Counted from the first letter of the stretch, positions 24,481 to 33,480 are shown. The stretch is DNA of 40,997 nt from Alphaproteobacteria bacterium (GCA_012103295.1 WLXB01000017.1:1-40997); one strand, 5' to 3'. Notes: a model not told the origin generated them from the sequence alone. A program made the numbers and translations.

Positions 24481-24957
24481 GTGCCGGTTGGGGTTTTGTT
24501 TGTTTGTACCGGGAATATCTGCCGTTCACCGACGGCGGAAGGTGTGTTCCGGAAATTGGTCGACGAAGCGGGCCTGACCAAAGAGATCACTATCGATTCG
24601 GCGGGCACACAGAGCTATCACATTGGTGAGCCTCCCGATGAGCGCTCGGTCGAGGCTGCCCAAGCTCGCGGCTACGATATGTCCGGCCAAGCAGCCAGAC
24701 GGGTACTGGAACAGGATTTTCATAAATTCGATTTGGTTTTGGCAATGGATCGCGACCATTTGCACCACCTTAATGCCATGGCGCCCGGCGACACCTACGA
24801 ACGGGTGAAGCTGTTCCTATCCTATGCATCACAGACATCTGTGCAGGAAGTGCCCGACCCCTATTACGGTGGCGGCAAAGGGTTTGAGGACGTGCTCGAT
24901 CTCGTCGAAGACGGCGGCCGCGGTTTGATAGAAGCGATCCAACGCGACTTCTTGTAA
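24481..24957 (+). CDS. low-molecular-weight protein-tyrosine phosphatase
   Basis: 158 residues from GTG 24481 (AAGGAAAGCGG before it; the nearby ATG leads to a stop at once). The phosphate loop is C9-TGNIC-R15-S, the CX5R motif, and D126 in VPDPYYGG is the general acid. Human and bacterial enzymes of this fold dephosphorylate protein tyrosine or arsenate; the DPY motif fits a phosphatase. No paired tyrosine kinase is seen. It is followed after 19 nt by a fructosamine-kinase-like gene on the same strand, a pairing also known in other bacteria, where it may relate to protein deglycation. Confidence 0.93.
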   Translation: MPVGVLFVCTGNICRSPTAEGVFRKLVDEAGLTKEITIDSAGTQSYHIGEPPDERSVEAAQARGYDMSGQAARRVLEQDFHKFDLVLAMDRDHLHHLNAMAPGDTYERVKLFLSYASQTSVQEVPDPYYGGGKGFEDVLDLVEDGGRGLIEAIQRDFL

Positions 24958-24976
24958 AACACACGTCGGACTCCCG

Positions 24977-25825
24977 GTGAGTACAGCACTCCACGACCGC
25001 ATTCGCGACATCCTACAAATCGACGTTGTGCGAACGGTACCATTGTCCGGCGGTTGCATTGGTGATGTACGTGCAGTCGAACTGTCAGACGGAACCACCA
25101 TTGTGGTTAAGTCCGGTGGCGACCAACTCGCCCTCGAAGGATGGATGCTACAGACCCTATCAGCGCGTTCTGCCCTACCCGTCCCCGCGGTGTTGCATTG
25201 CGCCGTAGATTTGCTGCTCATGTCGAACATTGAAACATCGGGAGGCATTACGGCTTCGGCAGAGCAGGACGCGGCAGATCATCTCGCGGCCCTTCATGCA
25301 GTAAGTGGTGACAGCTTTGGTTTAGAGCGCAACACCGTGATTGGTGGCGTGCATCAACCGAACCCGCCGATGAAACTGTGGTTGCCGTTTTTTGCCGAAC
25401 ATCGCCTGCTCCACATGGCTGTGAATGCCCATGAAACAGGACGTCTGCCAGCCGAATTGGTCGTGCGCGTTGAAGCGTTGTGTGGTCGCTTAAGTGAGTG
25501 GCTAGACGAACCGCGCGGGCCCTCTCTCATTCACGGTGACATGTGGACCGGTAATGTTCTCTGCAACAGCGGACGCATCTCCGGTTTCGTTGACCCGGCG
25601 ATTTATTACGCCGATCCAGAAATCGAATTGGCCTTTGCCACCTTATTCAACACCTTCGGCGACGCCTTCTTCGCCCGCTACAACGAACACCGCCCAATTG
25701 CTGATGGGTTTTTCGAGGAACGGCGCGACTTGTACAACTTGTATCCGCTTCTTGTGCACGTCCGCTTGTTCGGAGGCAGCTATGTCAATTCCGTCGACGC
25801 AACACTCCGCCGATTCGGTGCATAG
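24977..25825 (+). CDS. fructosamine kinase family protein
   Basis: 282 residues from GTG 24977. It belongs to the protein-kinase-like (APH) fold: V-V-K in TIVVKSGGD for the ATP lysine, LEGWMLQTL, the catalytic loop LIHGDMWTGNVL and FVDPAIYYADPEIELA with the metal-binding Asp. PMKLWLPFFAEHRL is typical of fructosamine kinase family proteins, which phosphorylate Amadori products on proteins or free amines so that they decompose. The start has no strong ribosome site. The adjacent tyrosine phosphatase could work with it. The stop is 3 nt from the convergent NTF2-like gene. Confidence 0.88.
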   Translation: MSTALHDRIRDILQIDVVRTVPLSGGCIGDVRAVELSDGTTIVVKSGGDQLALEGWMLQTLSARSALPVPAVLHCAVDLLLMSNIETSGGITASAEQDAADHLAALHAVSGDSFGLERNTVIGGVHQPNPPMKLWLPFFAEHRLLHMAVNAHETGRLPAELVVRVEALCGRLSEWLDEPRGPSLIHGDMWTGNVLCNSGRISGFVDPAIYYADPEIELAFATLFNTFGDAFFARYNEHRPIADGFFEERRDLYNLYPLLVHVRLFGGSYVNSVDATLRRFGA

Positions 25826-25827
25826 AT

Positions 25828-26211
25828 CTAAGTCAGAGAGTTTTCGCCGCTCATCCAAACCGAAACTCTACAAATTTTATCCCCGGCGAAGGTCAGCAGT
25901 GTGAGATTATCCATCTCCACGGCCGTGCCATCCGTATTGGTGCGCTTGACGGCAAGACGAACAGCCAGACGGTTAACCTCAACATCAGCGGTAAAAGTAA
26001 AATCACCGTGCCAAGATTCCCGCACCATCTCGGCGCGTTTTTCATAGGTTGCACGCACCTCGGTGACGCCCTCCTTGCGCACACCGTCGGTGGGAACTTC
26101 CATCACGATATCTGTGGTCAGGTGCGACAGAATGGCGTCAGTATCAAAGCGATCAACATCCGCAAAATACGCCTTGGCACGAGCAACATATTTTTCTTTT
26201 GAAACAAGCAT
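25828..26211 (-). CDS. NTF2-like / SnoaL-like domain protein
   Basis: 127 residues from ATG 26211, chosen because GCGGAGAACCG lies just upstream. A longer frame to 26244 has no such signal. The protein is a compact alpha+beta cone fold of the SnoaL type: an N-terminal helix (YVARAKAYFADVDRFDTDAILSHL), TDIVMEVPTDG, a middle helix, and strands ending with DGTAVEMDNLTLLTF and KICRVSVWMSG. Function is unknown; such proteins are often small ligand-binding or enzyme domains. Confidence 0.75.
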   Translation of the reverse strand: MLVSKEKYVARAKAYFADVDRFDTDAILSHLTTDIVMEVPTDGVRKEGVTEVRATYEKRAEMVRESWHGDFTFTADVEVNRLAVRLAVKRTNTDGTAVEMDNLTLLTFAGDKICRVSVWMSGENSLT

Positions 26212-26283
26212 TCGGTTCTCCGCAAAAGAAACGGCCGGACGCAATACGCCCGGACGCTGAACTGTTTTGAAAGAGTAGCGTGC

Positions 26284-27369
26284 TTACATATTGCCGGCGA
26301 ACTCTTGTACCCCGGCTTCAATCCACTTGATGAATTTGGGATTGGACGACAATCCTTTTTCATTGAAGGTGTAGGTTAAACCTTCAAAATCACCGGCGAT
26401 GTTGGCTTGAATGCCACGCGTCGACAGAAGGTAACCAACCACAACTACTTCTCTGCCATAGGCATCGGCATTGTCGATCCAGCTGCGCATGACGTTGACG
26501 TTGTTGGTACGGATCCGCTTCGGTGCATCGTCTTGCAAGTTGTAGGACCGCACGTCGGCGAAGATGCCTTTAGCCCTCATCCGGGTGGCGTGGGTATCAA
26601 GCACGGCCAGCTCCAACACATTGTCTTCATATTTTTCCGGGCCGTGACCAAGAATAATGACCAGGGCGTTCTCTGGGTCCTCCGCCACTTCCAGGGCGTG
26701 ATCTACCAGCATATCGGTGATGATTTCATGGCTCGACTGAGGCACACCGAGAATCACCGGAACAGTTTGTTTGACCCGCGGTGCAGGCAGATAAGAGGCC
26801 TCTTCGCGCTCACCGAAGTAGTAAGCCCATTGTTCATAAACAGAGCCCGACGCCGACAAGGCTGCCGGGACCACTACAATGCGCTTGGCACCCGCCTCAG
26901 CGAGATTGTCGACGGCCGATTGCAAGTGATCACCATTCATCATCGCCATACCAAAGCCAATGGATGTGGGATAATCATTGGCCAGGTTGCTAAGGGCATC
27001 GGAAAAGAACGTATCGCCCGGCTCGCCCGCGCCGTGGGCCAAAACAATCACGCCGAGATCTCCAGTGACCGACGCATCGCTGACATAGCGCTCGTAGGTG
27101 GGTGGCATCATCATCATGCTGCCCATGATTTGTTCGTCGGACATGGTTTTGTACTGCATGACCTTTTCACGAAGAATGCGGTAGTCCTCTTGGCTCATCT
27201 CATGTCCTGAATGGTCCATTTGAGAATGATCCATTTGAGAATGGTCCATCTGACTGTGGTCCATTTGAGAATGGTCCATCTCTTGCGCCACGGCGGCAGC
27301 GGATAAAGCAACGGCACTACAAAACACGGCCGCGCAAGACGATGTGAAGAAAGAGGACAGAGGGCGCAT
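26284..27369 (-). CDS. secreted tandem CbiX-like chelatase-family protein with Met/His/Asp repeats
   Basis: 361 residues. A signal peptide (about 1-29, cleavage near AVAQ) is followed by five consecutive 5-residue units (MDHSQ four times, then MDHSG) at 31-55 and HEM, and by a Met-rich piece (GSMMMMPP). The body has two similar halves: GVIVLAHGAGEPGD with H112 and ALVIILGHGPEKYED with H242, about 130 residues apart, like class II chelatases (sirohydrochlorin cobalt/iron chelatase CbiX/SirB) in tandem form. Known chelatases are cytoplasmic; here the signal and MDHSx repeats, reminiscent of copper-binding segments in CopA/CopB-type proteins, suggest a periplasmic metal-binding or metal-handling role. 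No cobalamin or copper gene is adjacent. Confidence 0.78.
   Translation of the reverse strand: MRPLSSFFTSSCAAVFCSAVALSAAAVAQEMDHSQMDHSQMDHSQMDHSQMDHSGHEMSQEDYRILREKVMQYKTMSDEQIMGSMMMMPPTYERYVSDASVTGDLGVIVLAHGAGEPGDTFFSDALSNLANDYPTSIGFGMAMMNGDHLQSAVDNLAEAGAKRIVVVPAALSASGSVYEQWAYYFGEREEASYLPAPRVKQTVPVILGVPQSSHEIITDMLVDHALEVAEDPENALVIILGHGPEKYEDNVLELAVLDTHATRMRAKGIFADVRSYNLQDDAPKRIRTNNVNVMRSWIDNADAYGREVVVVGYLLSTRGIQANIAGDFEGLTYTFNEKGLSSNPKFIKWIEAGVQEFAGNM
27205..27279 (-). repeat. five 15-bp tandem repeats inside the chelatase-like gene
   Basis: Five units of 15 bp encode MDHSQ x4 and MDHSG. On the plus strand the units read close to ATGGTCCATTTGAGA, with 1-4 differences each (for example ATGATCCATTTGAGA). 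High identity at the DNA level, not only at the protein level, suggests expansion by replication slippage. The number of repeats may differ between strains. Confidence 0.85.
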
Positions 27370-27484
27370 AAGAGCAACTCCTTAAAAGCAGAAAACGGAC
27401 GCAACATGACTGCCGCGTAAGCAAATACTATACCAGCTTCCAGTGGATGGAAGGTCAAGTATTGGAGCCTAGCTTGAACGGGTT

Positions 27485-28090
27485 TTAAGGCCGCACGGCG
27501 TGTTCAGGCCGTTGGGACTCAAATCGTTTTGCCTCGTCTTTGGTGGAGTGGGTAAGATTCAAAGGGTAATCCGCGAGTTCTTCATAGATCGACCCGCCTT
27601 TGCCCATATGGCTTTCAAACAACACAAAACGCGTAACAGCGATCGGACCCGCACGAAACAGTCCATTGCGTTCAACGAAAGCTTGGATTCGGTCGGGATG
27701 GGCGGATCGGAATCGCGCCACCGTGACATGAGGGCTGAATTTGCGAGTCTCGGGCGGCTGCCCAGCCCGCACTACCGCCGACTCAACTTTGCCTTGGAGA
27801 TGCGTGAGACCAGACGGCGCCTCTGCGCGCACATAGAGCGCCCGTGTTTTGCGGCCCTGACCGAAGACCCCTAAACCTGAGAGCCACACGTCAAAAGAAT
27901 CGGTATCCACGCCCTGTAATGTGCTGTCGATGTCAGCGGCGGCATGGCGGTCGACGTCTCCGATAAATCTTAAGGTGAGATGAGTATTCTCTGGCGCGAC
28001 CCAGCGGGCACCGGGCAAGCCGTGATTAAAGCGAGCAAGCTGTTCACGGACATCATCGGGTAAGGCGAGGCCGACAAACAATCGGTACAT
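27485..28090 (-). CDS. thpR: RNA 2',3'-cyclic phosphodiesterase (ThpR / 2H family)
   Basis: 201 residues from ATG 28090; a GTG 9 nt upstream is also possible but the GGGGG tract suits the ATG better. The 2H phosphoesterase motifs are HLTLRF (about 37-42) and HVTVARF (about 121-127). RLFVGLALPDDVREQL at the start and FVLFESHMGKGGSIYEELADYPL at the end match the family. The enzyme hydrolyses 2',3'-cyclic ends of RNA, formerly called 2'-5' RNA ligase. The C-terminal 20 residues are charged and extra. Confidence 0.9.
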   Translation of the reverse strand: MYRLFVGLALPDDVREQLARFNHGLPGARWVAPENTHLTLRFIGDVDRHAAADIDSTLQGVDTDSFDVWLSGLGVFGQGRKTRALYVRAEAPSGLTHLQGKVESAVVRAGQPPETRKFSPHVTVARFRSAHPDRIQAFVERNGLFRAGPIAVTRFVLFESHMGKGGSIYEELADYPLNLTHSTKDEAKRFESQRPEHAVRP

Positions 28091-28147
28091 AACAACCACC
28101 CCCTGTTGTGCTGACCGGCCAAGGCCCGCGCGTCTGAGACGATGACG

Positions 28148-29269
28148 CTATAAAAACACAGACAGAACTCCGGTGTAACCGTACATTCGATTACCGCAGA
28201 ATTCTCCGTTGGCATAAAAGCCAGTGAGCGGAAAATCCCCCAAAATATCTTGAATGATACCGACTTCCCGCCCTGCTTCACCAAACATCGCGGCGCCGCG
28301 CGCAACGCAAGACACAAACAATCCACCGCGCACTGGGGCATCACCAATGCGCGCTTTCAACTCGGTCAGACGTTCAATGAAATCTTTTTGAGCCGACTCA
28401 GGGTCGCGCCGAACAAACATCATGCGATCACCAATATCGATGTCATCGCCAACCGCGATCATGCCCCCATTGGGGTCAATGCCGACAAGATTACGCACAG
28501 TGTAGTCGCGGGTGTCACTGCCTGGCACCGGCATGGCGACGTGGATATAACCACCGATGCGATTCAAATCTCGAGCCAGCACCTCGCCAATATCATCCTT
28601 TAGAACGTCGAGCGCCGGTCGCTTGTCCAGCGTTTCAACGATGGATCGCTCCCCTGCAGTGACTTGATGATAGGGGCCGACGGGCGAACAGCCTTGGCTG
28701 TGGGTCACCATCACCGGCACCTCTGCGCCGATCAGGACTCCCGACAAACCTCCGCCGGTTGGTTCGTCGGCCACTTGAATAGAGGTGTCGGATAAACTGG
28801 TAAGGCCGCCAACGAAGTATCCTTCGCCTGCCGCAGGCAAGGCATCGACGATGGTACCGAGGTGATGATTGCGCGGATCGCCATGGGCCAAACCAAAAAC
28901 CGGGCCATGGCTGGACGCCCAACGTCCTGACAAAACATCAGGGAGGGCATCGGCGCTGGAGACAGTTGGAAATATTTTGAAGGATTCCTTCGTCCAAGGC
29001 GCGACGAGGACAGAGAGCGCTGGTTCATCGTGATACTCGCCTGCCTGTCCGCAGACCCCCATACCGACGCAGCCGGCCCAATGCTCGATACCCGTGCGTT
29101 GGCGTAGGGTTAAAACCATGTCGGAAAAATGATCGGCTAGGGGTTCGGTGGCATAGATAAGACCAAGCCCCCCGGCTTGAGCATCAACCATTGGCAGCTG
29201 CGCGCCAACATCAGCCAGGATGGCCTTCCAATCGGACCCTGTTGCCAGGGCGCTCACGAACTCTGTCAT
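28148..29269 (-). CDS. FIST-domain sensory protein
   Basis: 373 residues with an N-terminal FIST domain (about 10-200) and C-terminal FIST_C region (about 210-360). Marks are GIEHWAGCVGMGVCG, the middle VTHSQGCSPVGPYHQVTAG and the C-terminal GGLFVSCVARGAAMFGEAGREV followed by DFPLTGFYANGEFCG. FIST domains are thought to bind small ligands such as amino acids and are often fused to or encoded with signalling proteins; here it stands alone. It overlaps the TesA-like gene by 4 nt (29266-29269). Confidence 0.88.
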   Translation of the reverse strand: MTEFVSALATGSDWKAILADVGAQLPMVDAQAGGLGLIYATEPLADHFSDMVLTLRQRTGIEHWAGCVGMGVCGQAGEYHDEPALSVLVAPWTKESFKIFPTVSSADALPDVLSGRWASSHGPVFGLAHGDPRNHHLGTIVDALPAAGEGYFVGGLTSLSDTSIQVADEPTGGGLSGVLIGAEVPVMVTHSQGCSPVGPYHQVTAGERSIVETLDKRPALDVLKDDIGEVLARDLNRIGGYIHVAMPVPGSDTRDYTVRNLVGIDPNGGMIAVGDDIDIGDRMMFVRRDPESAQKDFIERLTELKARIGDAPVRGGLFVSCVARGAAMFGEAGREVGIIQDILGDFPLTGFYANGEFCGNRMYGYTGVLSVFL

Positions 29270-30000
29270 GAAGCCGTATCGTCGGAACGGGACTCTTGCA
29301 CCCGTTTCACCAGCCGCTCGGCGAACGGAAGAATTTTCTCGACCATAATATTAACGCCGTCTGGATTGGGGTGAATCCGGTCCGCCTGATTCAAGGTCGG
29401 ATCACCGGCGACGCCATCGAGCAAGAACGGATAGAAAACAATGTCATATTCTTCCGCCAAACGCAGATAGGCTCCGAAGAAGCGATCACCATATTCGCGG
29501 CCGAGATTGGGCGGTGCCTGCATCCCAGCGAGCAACACCGGTAGGCCTTCTGATGTCAGCCGCCCAACGATGGCATTCAAGTTATCGTAAGTAACGTCAG
29601 GATCTACAGCCCGCAGCCCATCATTGCCACCCAACCCAACGATAACCGCGTCTGGTGAATCGGCCAGCGACCAATCCAGTCGCGAGCGACCACCAGCCGT
29701 CGTGTCGCCAGAAATGCCGGCATCCAGAACGTCCACATTGTAACCGGCAGCCTGGAGTTCATCCTCTAGGCGGGCGGGGAACGCCAGCGATAGGTCGTCG
29801 AGGCCATAACCAGCGGTCAGGCTATCGCCGAGTGCCAGGATACGGATTGACGACGAGGTCTCAGCCTCGACGGTGTTGGATTTCCCCTGATCTGTTTGAC
29901 CGTTTTCCGCGTAGGAACCTTCAGAGCAACCACACAGCAGTGGTGCCATGACGAGGGCTAACAAAACGCCCCTTTGCGTGTTAAGGGTGCGCACAATCAT
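29266..30000 (-). CDS. TesA-like SGNH esterase, predicted lipoprotein
   Basis: 244 residues. The N-terminus is a signal with a lipobox-like LLCGCS (C25 likely lipidated; C23 also present) and a 25-residue polar linker. Catalytic blocks of SGNH hydrolases are seen: ALGDSLTAGYG with S60, the G of DAGISGDTTAGG, GLGGNDGLR with N, and DRIHPNPDG with D and H. It is thus an acyl-thioesterase/arylesterase/lysophospholipase of the TesA type. Its ATG overlaps the ABC gene ATG head to head (CATG at 29998-30001). In many proteobacteria tesA and the YbbAP transporter are divergent in the same way. Confidence 0.9.
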   Translation of the reverse strand: MIVRTLNTQRGVLLALVMAPLLCGCSEGSYAENGQTDQGKSNTVEAETSSSIRILALGDSLTAGYGLDDLSLAFPARLEDELQAAGYNVDVLDAGISGDTTAGGRSRLDWSLADSPDAVIVGLGGNDGLRAVDPDVTYDNLNAIVGRLTSEGLPVLLAGMQAPPNLGREYGDRFFGAYLRLAEEYDIVFYPFLLDGVAGDPTLNQADRIHPNPDGVNIMVEKILPFAERLVKRVQESRSDDTAS

Positions 30001-30730
30001 GAACGATACTCCACATAATCTGGACGCCGCGCGTCACCAAACGGCTATTGGCCTTGACGACGTGCATCTCACCTTGGAGGGACCAGCCGGGCAGGTCAAC
30101 ATTCTGCGCGGTGTATCCTTGACCGTGCCCCAAGGAGAAGCCCTCGGTGTTGTTGGGCCTTCGGGCTCGGGCAAAACCACCATGCTCATGGTCACTGCCG
30201 GTCTGGAGCGCATTACTGCCGGCACCGTCACCGTGGCTGGACAAGACTATGCAGCCCTCGATGAAGACGGCCTCGCCCTGTTTCGCCGCGACAACATCGG
30301 CATCGTGTTTCAATCGTTCCACCTTATTCCGACCATGTCAGCGCTCGAGAACGTCGCCGTACCGCTTGAGTTTGCCGGTCGAACCGACGCTTTCGATCAA
30401 GCGGAGGCGCAGTTAGAAGCGGTTGGACTTGGTCATCGCATGGGGCATTACCCCGGGCAACTTTCGGGCGGAGAGCAACAGCGTGTCGCCCTGGCCCGCG
30501 CTTTTGCCGTGAAACCAAAGTTGCTGTTGGCTGACGAACCAACAGGCAACCTAGACGGCGCGACCGGCCACCAAATCATTGATCTGTTGTTCGAATTGCA
30601 CGACACCAGCAACACAACACTGATGTTGATCACCCATGACATGAAGTTAGCCGGCCGCTGTGACCGCGTCGTGCGTATCGGCGACGGAGTGATCGCGGGC
30701 GAAGGCCTCAACACCGCCGCGGCGGAGTAG
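29999..30730 (+). CDS. ybbA: ABC transporter ATP-binding protein (YbbA/LolD-like)
   Basis: 243 residues from ATG 29999. The frame extends to ATG 29948, but homology begins later. Walker A is GPSGSGKTT (about 53-61), the Q-loop lies in IGIVFQSFHLIP, the signature is LSGGEQQRVALARA, Walker B is LLLADEPTGNLD and the H-loop ITHDMKLA. This is the MacB/LolD subclass. With the large FtsX-like permease 7 nt downstream it forms the YbbA-YbbP type complex. The first ATG overlaps the divergent tesA ATG, so any ribosome site would lie within the tesA coding region. Confidence 0.93.
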   Translation: MNDTPHNLDAARHQTAIGLDDVHLTLEGPAGQVNILRGVSLTVPQGEALGVVGPSGSGKTTMLMVTAGLERITAGTVTVAGQDYAALDEDGLALFRRDNIGIVFQSFHLIPTMSALENVAVPLEFAGRTDAFDQAEAQLEAVGLGHRMGHYPGQLSGGEQQRVALARAFAVKPKLLLADEPTGNLDGATGHQIIDLLFELHDTSNTTLMLITHDMKLAGRCDRVVRIGDGVIAGEGLNTAAAE

Positions 30731-30737
30731 CAAAGAA

Positions 30738-33293
30738 ATGTCGTCTTTTTCTCTCGCCGCCCGCTACGCCTTCCGTGAGCTGCGCAGCGGTCTTGGCGGT
30801 TTTCGCATTTTTATTGCCTGCTTAGCTTTGGGTGTCGCAGCCATTGCCGGAGCCGGGTCCCTAAACCAGGCCATTCAGACCGGGTTAGAAGAAGATGCCC
30901 AATTGCTTTTGGGCGGCGATCTGCAAGCGCGCATGACCTACCGTGAGGTCAACGCGGAAGAACGCGCTGCGCTGGACGCGGCCGGCGATGTCAGCGCGCT
31001 CATTTCCATGCGGTCCATGGCCCGGTCGGTCGACAATACATCAGGAGAGACGCGGGAGCGGACCCTGATCGAACTGAAAGCCGTGGATGGTTTCTACCCG
31101 CTGTACGGCGCCCTAACGTTGAGCCCGGCGTTGCCGCTGCAAGACGTGCTGGCGCAACAGGACGGCTATTGGGGCACCGCCGTCGATCCTGTTCTCAAGA
31201 GCCGTCTGGATATTACAGTGGGCGACATTATTCGGGTTGGTGAGGCCAGCCTCGAAGTGCGCGCTTTTATCGACAAAGAGCCGGACCGAGTGATCAGCTT
31301 CGCTACAGCTGGGCCACGAGTCATGATCGCCAGAGGGGCGATGGCTGAGACCGAACTGATTCAGCCGGGCAGCCTAATTTCTAATATTTACAATGTACGC
31401 GTGACCAATGGTCTCAACCCGGATGACATTCGCGAGTCTTTGAAAAACGATTTTCCGGATGCGGGTTGGCGACTGAGGGGACTGCGCCAAGCAGCCCAGA
31501 GTTTAGAGATCTTCCTCGACAACGTGACTCTGTTTTTAACACTGGTTGGACTGACCGCGCTGCTAACCGGTGGCATCGGCGTCGCCAACGCATCCCGTGC
31601 CTATCTCGACGGCCGCATGACCACGATCGCAACACTGAAGTGTTTGGGTGCGCCCGGTGAGCTTATTTTCATCATCTATGCCATCCAACTCACTGTGCTC
31701 TCAGTGATCGGGATCGCTCTTGGCTTGCTGATCGGAGCCGGGGTGCCCTATATCGCCGCCAACTCCATCGGCGGCATGTTGCCCGTAGACGCGCAGTTTG
31801 GTTTGTATGTTGAACCCCTTATTAAAGCCGCCGTATTTGGCGTTCTGTCCGCTGCTGTTTTTGCTCTCTGGCCTTTGGCCAAAGCCAGGGACATCCCGGC
31901 CGTCGCCTTATTCCGGCAATTCTTGGGTGATATTCGACGCTGGCCACGCAAACGCTATCTGATTGGGCTTACGGTTTTGGGGATCGCGCTCGCCGCCTTT
32001 ACAATTCTGACGGCGGACCGGCCAAGCTTTGCTTTCTTCTTTGTTGCCGGCGCTGCCATCTCCATGGTGCTGTTTCGATTTGCCGCTGGTGGCGTCATGA
32101 AATTAGCGGCGAACCTGTCCAACAAGCGCGGTGGTGTCACATCGGGACGCCCAACCTTGCGCCTTGCCATGGCCAACCTTTATCGGCCCGGCAATCCGAC
32201 GACGTCCGTCGTGCTGTCGTTAGGTCTTGGCCTGTCTGTGCTGGTGTGCATCGCCTTACTTGAGGCAAACCTAAATGCGCAGATCAATGGCGAGCTGCCT
32301 GATCAGGCGCCCAGCATGTTCTTTATCGATATTCAGCCACCCCAAACCGAAGAGTTTGAGGCCATTGTTGAGGCCCAAGACGGCGTTGAAAAAGTCACAC
32401 TGGCCTCGATGATCCGAGGTCGGATCACCAAAATCGATGGGGTGAGAGCCGCTGATGCTGCCATCACACCGGAAGCCCGTTGGGCCATTCGCGGCGAACG
32501 CGGCATTTCTCAATCCAAAGTCATGCCAGATAACGCGCACTTGGTTGAAGGCGATTGGTGGAGCACGGATCACGAAGGTGACAATCTGTTATCGCTCGAC
32601 GCTGAGGTTGCGCAAGGCATGGGCTTGGGGATTGGCGACACGCTGACCGTCAGCATCCTCGGTCGAGAGATTACGGCAGAGGTCGCCAACTTGCGGGACG
32701 TGCGGTGGGAATCAGGCGCGATGAATTTTGCCCTAATTTTTTCGCCTAACGCACTACGCGGCGCACCGGGCATGTACATCGCGACCGTGAATTCTGAAGA
32801 CGGAGCAGAAGAAGCCATTGAACGTGCGGTGGTTGATGCCATGCCAAACGTCACCATCGTCCAGGTGCGCGAGGCGCTCGAAATTCTTGAGCAAGTGCTC
32901 GGCGCACTAGGAACAGCGGTACGTGTTACCGCCGCCGTTGCGCTGGTCGCCGGTGCTTTGGTGCTGGCCGGTGCGATTGCCGCGGGCCACGCCCGACGCA
33001 TTTATGAGTCCGTTGTGCTGAAGGTTCTTGGCGCCACTCGCGCCGACGTTCTGAAAGCCTTTATTTTTGAGTACTGCTTGCTTGGACTCGCGACGGGCAC
33101 AATCGCTGCTGTAGTTGGTAGTCTGTCCGCCTGGGCAGTGCTGATTTTTGTCATGAAAATCGACTGGATCTTGTTCCCAGGCATTGTCGGCGGGGTCATT
33201 GCCGCGTGCATCACGGTCACCCTGATGGCTGGTTTCGCCGGTGTTTGGCGAGCCTTGGGGATCAAGGCCGCACCGTTGCTGCGCAACGATTAA
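30738..33293 (+). CDS. ybbP: ABC transporter permease, YbbP-type (two FtsX domains)
   Basis: 851 residues. An N-terminal transmembrane helix (about 18-42) is followed by a large periplasmic domain. A first FtsX-type block of helices follows (about 255-390, with DNVTLFLTLVGLTALLTGGIG and a TLKCLGAP coupling motif). After two more helices and a second periplasmic domain there is another FtsX block (about 715-845, VLKVLGATRADV coupling motif). The layout, ten helices in all, is that of YbbP next to TesA and YbbA. Its substrate is not established; lipid or lipoprotein-related export is suspected from the TesA link. Confidence 0.92.
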   Translation: MSSFSLAARYAFRELRSGLGGFRIFIACLALGVAAIAGAGSLNQAIQTGLEEDAQLLLGGDLQARMTYREVNAEERAALDAAGDVSALISMRSMARSVDNTSGETRERTLIELKAVDGFYPLYGALTLSPALPLQDVLAQQDGYWGTAVDPVLKSRLDITVGDIIRVGEASLEVRAFIDKEPDRVISFATAGPRVMIARGAMAETELIQPGSLISNIYNVRVTNGLNPDDIRESLKNDFPDAGWRLRGLRQAAQSLEIFLDNVTLFLTLVGLTALLTGGIGVANASRAYLDGRMTTIATLKCLGAPGELIFIIYAIQLTVLSVIGIALGLLIGAGVPYIAANSIGGMLPVDAQFGLYVEPLIKAAVFGVLSAAVFALWPLAKARDIPAVALFRQFLGDIRRWPRKRYLIGLTVLGIALAAFTILTADRPSFAFFFVAGAAISMVLFRFAAGGVMKLAANLSNKRGGVTSGRPTLRLAMANLYRPGNPTTSVVLSLGLGLSVLVCIALLEANLNAQINGELPDQAPSMFFIDIQPPQTEEFEAIVEAQDGVEKVTLASMIRGRITKIDGVRAADAAITPEARWAIRGERGISQSKVMPDNAHLVEGDWWSTDHEGDNLLSLDAEVAQGMGLGIGDTLTVSILGREITAEVANLRDVRWESGAMNFALIFSPNALRGAPGMYIATVNSEDGAEEAIERAVVDAMPNVTIVQVREALEILEQVLGALGTAVRVTAAVALVAGALVLAGAIAAGHARRIYESVVLKVLGATRADVLKAFIFEYCLLGLATGTIAAVVGSLSAWAVLIFVMKIDWILFPGIVGGVIAACITVTLMAGFAGVWRALGIKAAPLLRND

Positions 33294-33316
33294 GACTGGA
33301 TCGACCACCCAAACGG

Positions 33317-33346
33317 CCAAAAACCCCGGGATTCGAAGGTTTTTGG
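33317..33346. terminator. possible bidirectional terminator stem after the permease gene
   Basis: CCAAAAACC at 33317-33325 and GGTTTTTGG at 33338-33346 form a 9-bp stem with a 12-nt loop, 23 nt after the permease stop. The T-run lies inside the stem and not after it, so termination would be weak. Confidence 0.35.
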
Positions 33347-33480
33347 TTACATCCTTGTGAAAAACCGACGGATTCCCGTTGAAGACAGAGGGAAAACACC
33401 CAATATTACGGGCATTGGTTCAGTGGCGCTCTTTTACAGGGCGCTATGTTGAGCCGACCGAAACATCTGTGAGGAGCACC

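Noticed and set aside
26407-27210. 267-residue plus-strand frame opposite the chelatase-like gene
   Set aside because: It is a long shadow frame, rich in His from the antisense of the other gene, with no start signal or domain.
27205-27279. CRISPR-like array
   Set aside because: The repeats are contiguous 15-bp coding units without spacers.
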